Below, in pieces: positions 9,186 through 17,518 of a stretch of 64,000 bases of DNA. This DNA is from an uncultured Christensenella sp. (GTDB lineage: Bacteria > Bacillota > Clostridia > Christensenellales > Borkfalkiaceae). The notes beneath the pieces were generated by a model. That model had not been told where the DNA came from, searched no databases, and saw only the letters and a list, made by a program, of their open reading frames with translations. Position numbers and translations under genes: made by a program. Every line of letters starts with the position of its first letter. Position 1 is the first letter of the stretch. The stretch spans positions 82,657 through 146,656 of the forward strand of contig CAJTPJ010000003.1 in assembly GCA_910578145.1 (NCBI GenBank). Direction: 5' to 3'.

Positions 9186-12107
9186 TTATTCTGTTTGTAT
9201 GCCGTTATCGCTTTGCGCCGCAGATTGCAATGCTACCCGCTTTTTTACGCCTAAAATTACGAATACGCCCCATACTGCAAGCCCCACGCCCACAGCAACC
9301 ATTACTACTATACCCGTGATAAGCCACGCGGGAAGCAGGTAGTACAATGCTTTAGCGTTCATTGAGTTACTAAGCGAAACGGTGTATAAAATATTTTTAG
9401 ACGCGTTGCGCAAAACGGTTACGTCCGCTTTAGAGTTTGCGTCAACGTTAGTCCACCTTCTGTCTGCAACGGTGGCAAGGTTTAAATCGCCGCCGGCGTA
9501 AATCATTTGCTTGGGATTCATATACGAGTTGGTGTTAAAGTCGCAAATTACGGTGCCGTTAAACCCCCACTCGTCCCTAAGCACGGTAGTAAGCAACCTG
9601 TAATCGCCGCCCGTCCACGTTCCGCCAAGGCGGTTGAACGACGACATTACGCCCGTAGCCTTGCCGTCTTTTACGGCGATTTCAAAAGGTTTTAAATAAA
9701 TTTCCCGTAATGTTTGTTCGTCAAGCCAAGTACAAAGACCGGTAAGCGAACGGTGCGTTTCCTGGTCGTTTGCTACGAAATGCTTCATATAACAGTACAC
9801 GCCCTTAGAAGCGGCGCCCTTTATTTCCGCAGCCGCCATTGCGCCCGAAATAAAGCTGTCCTCTGAAAAATACTCGAAATTTCTGCCGCCGAAAGCCGTT
9901 CTGTGGATATTTACACCGGGAGCGTACCAGCCAGAATAAGGCGTTCCGTCGCCCTTAGCGTTGCCCCATAAACCTTCTTCGCCAACGCTTTGACCGAGTT
10001 TATAAATAAGCTCCACGTTCCAGGTTGAAGCCATAACCACCTCGGAAGCGTACGCGCAGGTTTTGTAAATAGTGTCCTCTCCCATAAAAATCGTAAAGCC
10101 GGCAGGCCCGTCCGCGTCGGTGGTTCTGTTCTTTTCAATCTTGCTTATGGGCTGGGTGGTGAATGCGCCGCGTCCGACAAGGTCTACCATATCCGCCACG
10201 GTAAGGCTATCCAATATGGCGTTCCAGCGTTTATCGTTATATCCCTCGTAATCTTCGGCGTACACCAAATCGAACATTGTAACGGTAACGGGCGCGCCCG
10301 TAACGGGCATTTCGTCGTACGAGTTGGGGTTGTTGTGCGTAGTGCCGCTGATAGTTTTTATAAACTCCGCGGTTTTGTTTCTTACTTCGGCAGTGGGTTT
10401 CTGCGGCCAGCTTCCCTCCCAATCCGAACGCGACAAAACGCTTTCAAGCTCGTCTGCAATTCCGCCGTTTTTATCGGTTTTATCAAAAACGTTTGTAACG
10501 GGCGTTTCGGTTACGGGGTCTACGTCAAATTTATAATCTTCCGCAAGGTTTAACTTAAACGTATCTATAGCTTCGTGTGCGTTTTCGCCAAGCGTAAACA
10601 CGTAGTCGCCGTGTTCTAGAATATATCCTTTATACCCGTCGTTCGTTTTGCCGAGATGGTCGTACGAAGCAAACGAGTACGGGTCTATTTCTATAGTAAC
10701 TTCAGCCGATTTACCCGCGTTAAGCCGTTCGGTTTTTGCAAACCCGCACAATACTTTGTGCGACTTTTCTATACCGCCGTGATAAGGCGCGGTAACGTAA
10801 ACCTGCACAACCTCTTTACCTGCAATTTTTTCCTTGGAAACGTTGGTAACTTCAACTTTCAGTTCAATTTTTTTAGAAGGGTCAAGCGTTACGCCCAACT
10901 TTTCTTTGTCAACTATTTTAGAGCTGAATTCGGCGTAAGAAAGCCCGTAGCCAAAGGGATATACCACGTTTTCCCTATACCACTCTTCGCCGTTGCCACC
11001 CACGAAATCGGTGGACGCGCCGCGCGTTTCATAGTAGCGGTAGCCGACGTAAATGCCCTCTTCGTAGCTTACGAAATAACCTTCGGGATAATACTCTTCT
11101 TCGGTTTTGTCGTAAACCATATACGCGTCGCCGTTAGCCTCGCCGTTGGTTCCAAAGTTTACAACCGCGGGAGCGGAAAGCAAATCCGCCGCCCAAGTAT
11201 CCACCGTTCTGCCCGACGGGGTAACTTCACCCGTAAGCAACCTGCCCAGCGCGTTTATGCCCGAGTTGCCGGGCGCGCCTATCCACATACACGCGTCTAT
11301 ATTTCCGTAAACGCCGCTTTCAACCCAGCCGAGTTCCATAACCGCCGCCGAGTTTATGAGTATTATCACCTTATCGAAACCGGCGCTTGTTACGTTTCTT
11401 ATAAGCTCGGCTTCGTTGGGGTCCAATTCGAGATAGTGCCGTTTTGCGTCGTCGGCGGACTGTCTGGGCAAATCAAACCCCTCGCCGCCTATTCTGGAAA
11501 GCACCACCAACGCCGCGTCGCCGTATTGCCCGTAACTGTTTTTAACCGTTGCGTCGTAAGAGGAATACGGGGTTTCGCCCGTGATTATTTCCACGTCCGC
11601 ACCCGAATCAAGGTCTTTGGAGTTTTCGGGGCGGGGCGCGCCGCTGCGCTTGTTGTCCTTATAAAACTTTTCCAATACGTCGTTTACTACAAATTGCTCT
11701 CTTAACGCGTCGTAAAGGTTTACTCTGCCGCTGCTGTTGCCGCCGCCCGAACCCGAACCGCCGTAAACAAGGTTAACGGAGTTTTTGCCGAAAACGCTTA
11801 TACGCGCCTTTTCTTCAAGCGGCAGCGCGCCGCCCTCGTTTTTAAGCAAAACGTAGCCTTCTTCGCAAATTTCTTCGTTTACTTTGTTAGCGTTTTTAAA
11901 CGCGTCGTCCTTGCTGTTGGTTTGGGCTACGAAACGGGCTTCAAGTCCCTCTTCATACACCGCTATTTCCCTGCCGAGCACGCTTTTTATAACGTCGTAA
12001 AGCGCGGTTCCCGCAACCGTTCCGATAACCACCATAAGCGCGACTAACGCGCAGGTTACCGAAAACCATATGCGGAAAATTTTATCTTTGAAATATTTAC
12101 CTATCAT
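9186..12107 (-). CDS. Membrane-anchored glycoside hydrolase family 3 protein
   Basis: 973-aa GH3 enzyme, probably an exo-acting beta-glycosidase acting outside the membrane. Domains are in the permuted order seen in some Clostridia: N-terminal membrane segment (about 12-36), the GH3 C-type domain beginning near CEEGYVLLKNEGGALPL, a fibronectin-III-like part (VVQVYVTAPYHGG), then the TIM-barrel GH3 N-type domain. The likely nucleophile is Asp856 in GTVICDFNT (usual motif SDW). A candidate acid/base Glu is in SRIGGEGFDLP. A second membrane segment (about 922-954) closes the chain, so both ends are anchored. It is the third gene of an operon, 3 nt after the lipoprotein gene. The sugar specificity cannot be read. 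Confidence 0.9.
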   Translation of the reverse strand: MIGKYFKDKIFRIWFSVTCALVALMVVIGTVAGTALYDVIKSVLGREIAVYEEGLEARFVAQTNSKDDAFKNANKVNEEICEEGYVLLKNEGGALPLEEKARISVFGKNSVNLVYGGSGSGGGNSSGRVNLYDALREQFVVNDVLEKFYKDNKRSGAPRPENSKDLDSGADVEIITGETPYSSYDATVKNSYGQYGDAALVVLSRIGGEGFDLPRQSADDAKRHYLELDPNEAELIRNVTSAGFDKVIILINSAAVMELGWVESGVYGNIDACMWIGAPGNSGINALGRLLTGEVTPSGRTVDTWAADLLSAPAVVNFGTNGEANGDAYMVYDKTEEEYYPEGYFVSYEEGIYVGYRYYETRGASTDFVGGNGEEWYRENVVYPFGYGLSYAEFSSKIVDKEKLGVTLDPSKKIELKVEVTNVSKEKIAGKEVVQVYVTAPYHGGIEKSHKVLCGFAKTERLNAGKSAEVTIEIDPYSFASYDHLGKTNDGYKGYILEHGDYVFTLGENAHEAIDTFKLNLAEDYKFDVDPVTETPVTNVFDKTDKNGGIADELESVLSRSDWEGSWPQKPTAEVRNKTAEFIKTISGTTHNNPNSYDEMPVTGAPVTVTMFDLVYAEDYEGYNDKRWNAILDSLTVADMVDLVGRGAFTTQPISKIEKNRTTDADGPAGFTIFMGEDTIYKTCAYASEVVMASTWNVELIYKLGQSVGEEGLWGNAKGDGTPYSGWYAPGVNIHRTAFGGRNFEYFSEDSFISGAMAAAEIKGAASKGVYCYMKHFVANDQETHRSLTGLCTWLDEQTLREIYLKPFEIAVKDGKATGVMSSFNRLGGTWTGGDYRLLTTVLRDEWGFNGTVICDFNTNSYMNPKQMIYAGGDLNLATVADRRWTNVDANSKADVTVLRNASKNILYTVSLSNSMNAKALYYLLPAWLITGIVVMVAVGVGLAVWGVFVILGVKKRVALQSAAQSDNGIQTE

Positions 12108-12110
12108 CTG

Positions 12111-13250
12111 TTATTCCTTTCCGTCAAGGTTAGCGGTGCGGTCTTTCTCCCAATCGAGGGTAGCGTCCGTCGCAATTTTAATGCAGTCAATCAAAGGCGC
12201 GGTAGCCGAAGCGGTGCCGCCCATAAATTTGCTGTTGTTTACCACGAGTCGTATGCTGTTTACTCCCTTTTTAAGGCTGAGCGACGTGGTTACGAGAAAA
12301 TCCTGAAAAGCACGCTTGGGTGCGTCCATAGACGAAGGAATATTATCTATTAAAATTGTGGGATAGTCTATTTTTTCACCGTTAACTTCTACAACGAACT
12401 CGTCGCTGGTTAAAGATATCGTTTCTAAAATTTCACCGCTCAATCTCATAGTAAGCGTAGCGTAATCTACGTCTTTATCCGAAACTATTTCAAAAGTGGG
12501 GTCAATGCCCTTTACGTACAAATAGCTAAGATAAAAACCGTTGCTTGCACCCGAATCGCCGGGTTCCAATTTAGAAGGTCTGTTAGTGTCGGGGCGTATC
12601 ATATTAACGCCGCTGGCTTCGTTGGACCAGCCTTTACCGAACAGCCTTTTAACGTTTATGTATTCGGCTTCAAATACGAAAAGAGTATCCTTTTTCCACC
12701 TTGCGTACAACTCAACGTCGCCGTTAAGTGCTTCCGTAAAATCGTACTTGTCTTCGCAAAGCTCATCGGTATACCATCCGCCGAATGTATATTCCGAATT
12801 TAACCGCACGGGATTTTCTGGTGCGGAAGCAGGCTTGCCGCCCTCGTATTTTATAACGTTAGCCTCCGGCGCGCCCTCATAATTATAATTATAGGTAATA
12901 CCGTAACTTACGGTAATAGTTTCGGTTTTAGTTTTAGCGCAATTAAGGCACGTTATAACTTTTTGCGTGCCGTCCTCAGAAATAACGCCGTCATTCCAAC
13001 TGTGCCCGACGGCAGGCAGGGTTACGGTTGTCTTATCCGTAATTTCGGTTTGCGCGGTTTCGTCCTGAAACCATTTGCCGCATTCGCAAGCGTAATATTC
13101 GCTGTTGCCCGTAGTTTCGCAACCGGCTTTAACTTCTTCAACTTTGTTTAAAGAATGCTTGTGGTCGTTGCACGCGCTCATAGCGAAAACGCCTGCCAAC
13201 ATTGATATTGTAAGGGCGGCAACGCCCATTTTTTTAATAATCGCGTTCAT
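12111..13250 (-). CDS. Surface lipoprotein with Cys-rich repeats, an InlB-type B-repeat and a CBM-like domain
   Basis: 379 aa. A signal peptide ends in a lipobox (GVFAMSAC; Cys27), so the protein should be lipid-anchored outside. It then carries a Cys-containing module (AGCETTGNSEYYACECG and VITCLNCAKTKTE), an InlB B-repeat/Listeria-Bacteroides-type unit (FGGWYTDELCEDKYDF ending in LYARW), and a C-terminal region that starts VFEAEYINV, the opening typical of CBM6/CBM35-like carbohydrate-binding modules. No catalytic motif is visible. Sandwiched between two GH3 genes, it probably binds the glycan that those enzymes cut. A good AAGGAG site precedes the ATG. The binding role is inferred, not shown. 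Confidence 0.8.
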   Translation of the reverse strand: MNAIIKKMGVAALTISMLAGVFAMSACNDHKHSLNKVEEVKAGCETTGNSEYYACECGKWFQDETAQTEITDKTTVTLPAVGHSWNDGVISEDGTQKVITCLNCAKTKTETITVSYGITYNYNYEGAPEANVIKYEGGKPASAPENPVRLNSEYTFGGWYTDELCEDKYDFTEALNGDVELYARWKKDTLFVFEAEYINVKRLFGKGWSNEASGVNMIRPDTNRPSKLEPGDSGASNGFYLSYLYVKGIDPTFEIVSDKDVDYATLTMRLSGEILETISLTSDEFVVEVNGEKIDYPTILIDNIPSSMDAPKRAFQDFLVTTSLSLKKGVNSIRLVVNNSKFMGGTASATAPLIDCIKIATDATLDWEKDRTANLDGKE

Positions 13251-13284
13251 AATAAATCTCCTTTACTTTTTCGACGGCGCATCC

Positions 13285-13309
13285 CCTGCGGCGGCGTTGC
13301 CGCCGCAGG
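13285..13309. repeat. GC-rich intercistronic hairpin
   Basis: A perfect 11-bp stem, CCTGCGGCGGC/GCCGCCGCAGG, with a 3-nt loop, between the first GH3 gene and the lipoprotein gene. No U-tract follows on either strand, so it is more likely an mRNA stability or processing element than a terminator. Confidence 0.7.
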
Positions 13310-13336
13310 AGCTTTACCGTCTTAATTTAAGGGGGG

Positions 13337-16300
13337 TTAGTCTTTATTTTTACTTCTTGCAATATGTACTACAGCGCCGGCCAACAGTAAAACCGCCGAT
13401 GTTATAGCTACGCTTGCCACGCCTATCGAGCCGTTACAGCCGCCTTTATCTTCGGTGTCAGGCGTTTGGGCGGGCGGAATAACTACAGGGTCGGGTACGG
13501 CTTTAAACTCGGTTTTAACGCCGCCTATTACCCAATATCCGTCGTCGCTTATAGAAATTTCGCTACTTGCCAAAATTTCTTCTTTAAACTCGTCAAGGTC
13601 TAAAACCACCTGCCAAGCGTCGTCGCCCTGGTCGTTGTGCTTATACCAAAGTTTACCGTCTTCGGTCTTGAACTCCGTTCTTACTATAAACTTTTCTGCA
13701 ATTTCAATAGTAAACTCAAATTCAAACTTACCGTCGTAATACGCTTTAACGTTATAAGTACCGGCTTCTTCTGGTATACCGGAAAGTTTGCCGCTGGGCA
13801 AAAGCTCAACGCCTGCGGGCAGTCCTTCCGCCTTGGTCCACTGCTTATCCTTTCTTATGCCGGTCATAGTTCCGCCGCCGTAACCGTCAAGGTCGGTTAA
13901 GCCGTATTCTTTGTCGTAAGTTATAAATTCGATTTGTGCGTTGTAAAGCGCGTCAACTTTGCCGTTTAACGTTTTTTCTTCAATTTTGAATGCCGGCAAT
14001 ACGTTATAAGTAAGTTTGGAAGTCCAGCTTTCGCCTTTAAGGTTGCCCCATTTTTCCGCGTTTAAATTTACGTTAAGGTTAAACTCGTAAGTTCCCGCTT
14101 TTGTAAATTCGCCTACGAAGTCGCCGCTGGGCGAATGGAACGTAGTGCCGGGAGCAAGTTCGTAATTTGCACCCGTTTTGCCTTCGATAGCAAGGATGTC
14201 AACGTCCCTTTCAAACCCGAACGCGCCGAAAGGATAATAGCCTATGCCGTGACCTTGTATAACCGTATAAGTTTTGTCGGGCAACACGCCGTTTTTGGTA
14301 GTTACCGCGTTGGAATTTGCAACGGTTTTAAGCATACGCTGAGCCGTGGTGCGCACCGCGTAATACAGCGCGTCCTGCGCGTTTCCGTCAACTACGGGGC
14401 GGTTTTTGTCCGCATCCCAAGTGCCGTCAATCTGTCTGTTTTTGTTTTCAGCCGAGTAATCGCCCATAGGGAACATATGGCAACGAACTACCATATTTCC
14501 GGGCCAGCCCCAGCTTGAGCCTTCGTAATAGTCGGTTACCGCAAGCCCGTCAAAGCCCCACTCTTTTTCAAGAAGATTTACGAAAAGGTTGTAGTTTGCG
14601 CCCGCGGGCACGCCGCCTATACGGTTGAACGCGCACATCATACCCGTTGCGCCGCCCTCTTTAACTGCAAGCTCGAAAGGTTTAAGGTAAATTTCGCGCA
14701 TTGCCTGCTCGTTTGTCCAAGTGCACACGCCGCCATTGGTAGTGCGGTTGGTTTCCTGATTGTTAAGCGCAAGGTGTTTAAGATAGGTTATAAGCCCTTT
14801 GCTTGCCGCGCCTTTTACGGTGCCGGCAGCAATTTTACCCGCAAGCAAGCCGTCTTCGGAATAATACTCGAAGTTTCTGCCGTTGTAAGGGTTGCGGTGT
14901 ATGTTCATACCGGGGCCGTACCAACCCGTAATGGTAACGCCCTTGTTGGTTTCGGGGTGGATGGCTTCTTCTCCAATCATTACGCCAAACTGCTCGGCAA
15001 GCTGTTCGTTCCAAGTGCTGGAAATGTTTACCGCGGAGCACCAGCCGTAGCCTCTTTCCCCTGCGCGCGAACCTATTTGCGCAGGACCGTCGGTATCAAA
15101 AGTTTTGGGTTTGCCTATTCTGTCAAGAGCAGCCGTTTGGAAAAGTCCCGTACTTACAAGCGCTTTCATCTCGTCCCAGGTAAGCTGGTTCATAAACGCC
15201 GTCCACTTAGCTTCGTCCTCTACGCCGCTCATCTGGAACAACTTTGTAACTTCTTCAGCGGAAGTATCGGCAGCCTGCGTCCATTCCGAGGGAATGTTTT
15301 TCGCGTCGATTACCCAAGGGTCGGTATCCTTATCCTGCGTTGAAAGGTACGAATTTTGCGAATCGAGATATCTTAACGCCTCGTCGCTGAACCTGACGTT
15401 GCCTGCGGTTTCGGGAAGCTGTAATCCCGTTGCACGCGACATAAAGTCTACGCCCGCGCCGTCCGCCGAGTACTTTGACTTATCCACGTTAAACATATCG
15501 TTGCCGGAGAAAAGTTTGGTGTACGCGGTATCCGTTTCACCGTCGGTGGTGTAGCGGGTGTCTTCCGCGTGATTATAAGTAAATTTATCCCAAGCGTTGT
15601 GGGAATCTTTATTAACGGAAATTTCGTAAGCGCCGTCTTCAAGCACGTAATTGCCCGCTTCCAAATCCCACGAAGCCATATCGCGTTTATCGAAAGTTAT
15701 GGTAATTTCCGCCGATTGCCCCGCCTCTATAACGTCGGTTTTATCAAACGCAACGAGGTTTGCCGTAGCTTTTTCTATACCGCCTTCGGTATAAGGGGGA
15801 TTATAGTAAACCTGAACCACTTCCTTGCCCGCAACCGAACCCGTGTTAGTTACTTCAACGATTATTGAAACGGAATCGCCGCTTTCGGTATGCGATTTAA
15901 TGGATTGCGTAAACGTGGTGTATGAAAGTCCGTAACCGAACGGATAGGTTACGTTTGCTTCGTACCAGCCTTCGCCCTCTATTGCCGATTTGGTTTCGTA
16001 GTAGCGGTAACCGAGATAAACTCCCTCGGCATAGTCCACGCTGTGGTATGCGTTGTTTGCGTTTTGTACTGCGTCGGGGTCTTTATCAACGTAATAAACG
16101 TTGCCGTCTTTATCAAGCACGGTGTTTGCCGCCGTGAACGTGTCGTTAGTTTGCGAGTTGTCGCCAAAGTTTTGCCAGGTAGGGTCCTTGGTCATATCCT
16201 TTGCCCAAGTATCAACCGTTCTGCCCGAGGGGCTTACCGAGCCGTCAAGCACGCCGGGGATATCTTTAAGCCCGCTTTCGCCGGGATAGCCTACCCAAAG

Positions 16301-17128
16301 CACCGCGTCAACGGAATCGCTGGTTTGAAGATAATCCACCTCCATAGGACTAGCCGTGTTTAAAAGCACTACAACTTTGCCAAACTTGGTTTTTGCGTAT
16401 TCGATAAGCTCTTTTTCCTTATCCCGAAGTTGCAGATAATGTTTTTCGGGGTTTTGCGGGTCGCGCTCAAACGCCGAAAGCTCGCCATTCATACTCGGCT
16501 CGTAATTGTCCTGCGATTCGGTTTCAATTCTGGAAACGGTGATTATCGCCGTGCCGTCGTGGTTTGCAAAAGTAGACTCCTGCCCCCTGACGATATCCAT
16601 TTTAGGTCCGTTTGCGTCGCAGAAAGTTGCGCCGTAATAACCGCCGTTATTTAAATACTCGGCGTGCATCGCCTTATTATAAGTAAAGCCGTGGTCGTCT
16701 AACCCGTTGTAAATGGTGTGGCAACCGTGGGTAGTTTCGGTACCCTCGCAGTCGCTTTTACCCGTCCATATATTGCCCGAGCCGCCGCCGGAAAGCACCA
16801 TCCAGCCTTCGGACTGCGACCAATCTTCGGGGTTGAAGTAGCTATGGAAAACGGTTACTTTTTTATCGTTATTTTGTAAAGGAAGCGCGCCTCCCTTGTT
16901 TTTTAAAAGAACCACGCCCTCTTCAACTATTTTTTGGTTTAAAGCGTGCTGCGCGTCGGTAAGCGATTTTTTGGTTTCGTACTCGCTTGTATAGGACGCC
17001 GCGCTTGCGCTTAATCCCGAACGTGAAAATAATCCGTTGCCTATAACGGGAACGGTCAAAGCGGCAACCATAGTCAATGCGACTATAGCGCGCCCTGCTT
17101 TTTTGCCTTGTTTGTAGTTGTTTCTCAC
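13337..17128 (-). CDS. Secreted, C-terminally anchored glycoside hydrolase family 3 protein
   Basis: 1,263 aa. A basic N-terminus and hydrophobic signal peptide (roughly 1-44) precede a permuted GH3 enzyme like that of 9186-12107: GH3 C-type domain starting near VEEGVVLLKNKGGALPL, fibronectin-III-like domain (VVQVYYNPPYTEGG), then the barrel domain with DTDGPAQIG and the probable nucleophile Asp in LAVTDYYEG. A candidate acid/base Glu lies in SRIETESQDNYEP. The C-terminal third has a putative Ig-like domain (LPSGKLSGIPEEAGTYNVKA), then a Pro/Thr linker, GGCNGSIG, a membrane helix and a basic tail without LPXTG. GTG start with GGAG 8 nt upstream. First gene of the operon, probably a beta-glycosidase. 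Confidence 0.92.
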   Translation of the reverse strand: MRNNYKQGKKAGRAIVALTMVAALTVPVIGNGLFSRSGLSASAASYTSEYETKKSLTDAQHALNQKIVEEGVVLLKNKGGALPLQNNDKKVTVFHSYFNPEDWSQSEGWMVLSGGGSGNIWTGKSDCEGTETTHGCHTIYNGLDDHGFTYNKAMHAEYLNNGGYYGATFCDANGPKMDIVRGQESTFANHDGTAIITVSRIETESQDNYEPSMNGELSAFERDPQNPEKHYLQLRDKEKELIEYAKTKFGKVVVLLNTASPMEVDYLQTSDSVDAVLWVGYPGESGLKDIPGVLDGSVSPSGRTVDTWAKDMTKDPTWQNFGDNSQTNDTFTAANTVLDKDGNVYYVDKDPDAVQNANNAYHSVDYAEGVYLGYRYYETKSAIEGEGWYEANVTYPFGYGLSYTTFTQSIKSHTESGDSVSIIVEVTNTGSVAGKEVVQVYYNPPYTEGGIEKATANLVAFDKTDVIEAGQSAEITITFDKRDMASWDLEAGNYVLEDGAYEISVNKDSHNAWDKFTYNHAEDTRYTTDGETDTAYTKLFSGNDMFNVDKSKYSADGAGVDFMSRATGLQLPETAGNVRFSDEALRYLDSQNSYLSTQDKDTDPWVIDAKNIPSEWTQAADTSAEEVTKLFQMSGVEDEAKWTAFMNQLTWDEMKALVSTGLFQTAALDRIGKPKTFDTDGPAQIGSRAGERGYGWCSAVNISSTWNEQLAEQFGVMIGEEAIHPETNKGVTITGWYGPGMNIHRNPYNGRNFEYYSEDGLLAGKIAAGTVKGAASKGLITYLKHLALNNQETNRTTNGGVCTWTNEQAMREIYLKPFELAVKEGGATGMMCAFNRIGGVPAGANYNLFVNLLEKEWGFDGLAVTDYYEGSSWGWPGNMVVRCHMFPMGDYSAENKNRQIDGTWDADKNRPVVDGNAQDALYYAVRTTAQRMLKTVANSNAVTTKNGVLPDKTYTVIQGHGIGYYPFGAFGFERDVDILAIEGKTGANYELAPGTTFHSPSGDFVGEFTKAGTYEFNLNVNLNAEKWGNLKGESWTSKLTYNVLPAFKIEEKTLNGKVDALYNAQIEFITYDKEYGLTDLDGYGGGTMTGIRKDKQWTKAEGLPAGVELLPSGKLSGIPEEAGTYNVKAYYDGKFEFEFTIEIAEKFIVRTEFKTEDGKLWYKHNDQGDDAWQVVLDLDEFKEEILASSEISISDDGYWVIGGVKTEFKAVPDPVVIPPAQTPDTEDKGGCNGSIGVASVAITSAVLLLAGAVVHIARSKNKD

Positions 17129-17471
17129 CTTAAATTCTCCTGAAATTCTTTTTTAAATTTAACGCTGTGGACGTACCCGTCCAAATTCCTCCAAGTGAAA
17201 ACTTTTAACGTATTTCACCTTATCGCGCCCCGCCGTTTAAGCGGAGCAAGTTATTAACCTGCCAAAAAGTTTTTAAGTTGCCTCCTTTAAAATAAATTTT
17301 CAACGGTTAATAGCAAAACGTTAAAGCCGTTAGAAAAAACCGTAATTTTTGCGCCGTTTTAATTTACACACAAAATTTACAATATTTTTTTAAAAACGGT
17401 TTAATTTAGGTTAATTTGGTGTTAAATTTGGTAAATTCGGTAATTTTTTGTTCGTTTCTTTCACATTAAAA
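17129..17471. promoter_or_regulatory. Long regulatory/leader region of the GH3 operon
   Basis: About 340 bp between the sensor-kinase terminator and the first GH3 gene, transcribed leftward. It contains a strong but orphan AAAGGAGG (about 17280-17287, minus strand) with no start codon at a normal distance, a GCTCCGC/GCGGGGC stem (about 17230-17260), a GGACG/CGTCC dyad (17169-17182), a cluster of ACGTT/CCGTT-like words (17302-17360) and a tandem GGTTAATTT-like tract (17396-17447). I could not assign a convincing -35/-10 pair, as expected for an activator-dependent promoter. Confidence 0.5.
17396..17447. repeat. Five degenerate GGT(T)AATTT repeats
   Basis: GG dinucleotides of GGTTAATTT-like words fall at 17398, 17409, 17418, 17430 and 17439, a spacing of 9-12 bp and so roughly one helical turn. 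They lie between the regulator genes and the GH3 operon. Confidence 0.55.
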
Positions 17472-17518
17472 GGAAAAATAACCGCCGTACCTGTAATTAA
17501 GTACGGCGTTGCGGCTAT
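17472..17518 (-). terminator. Terminator of the two-component system
   Basis: Inner stem CGCCGTAC/GTACGGCG (17483-17490 and 17501-17508), outer pairing CCG/CGG, followed on the minus strand by TTTTTCCTTTT. The kinase stop codon lies inside the structure. Confidence 0.75.

Noticed and set aside
10656..11705. 349-codon open frame on the plus strand
   Set aside because: Lies wholly antisense to the well-supported GH3 gene, has an Arg/Phe/Tyr-rich composition typical of a codon-bias shadow, and has no ribosome binding site.
13285..13309. Rho-independent terminator between GH3 and lipoprotein genes
   Set aside because: Strong stem but no U-tract on either strand; kept as an intercistronic hairpin only.
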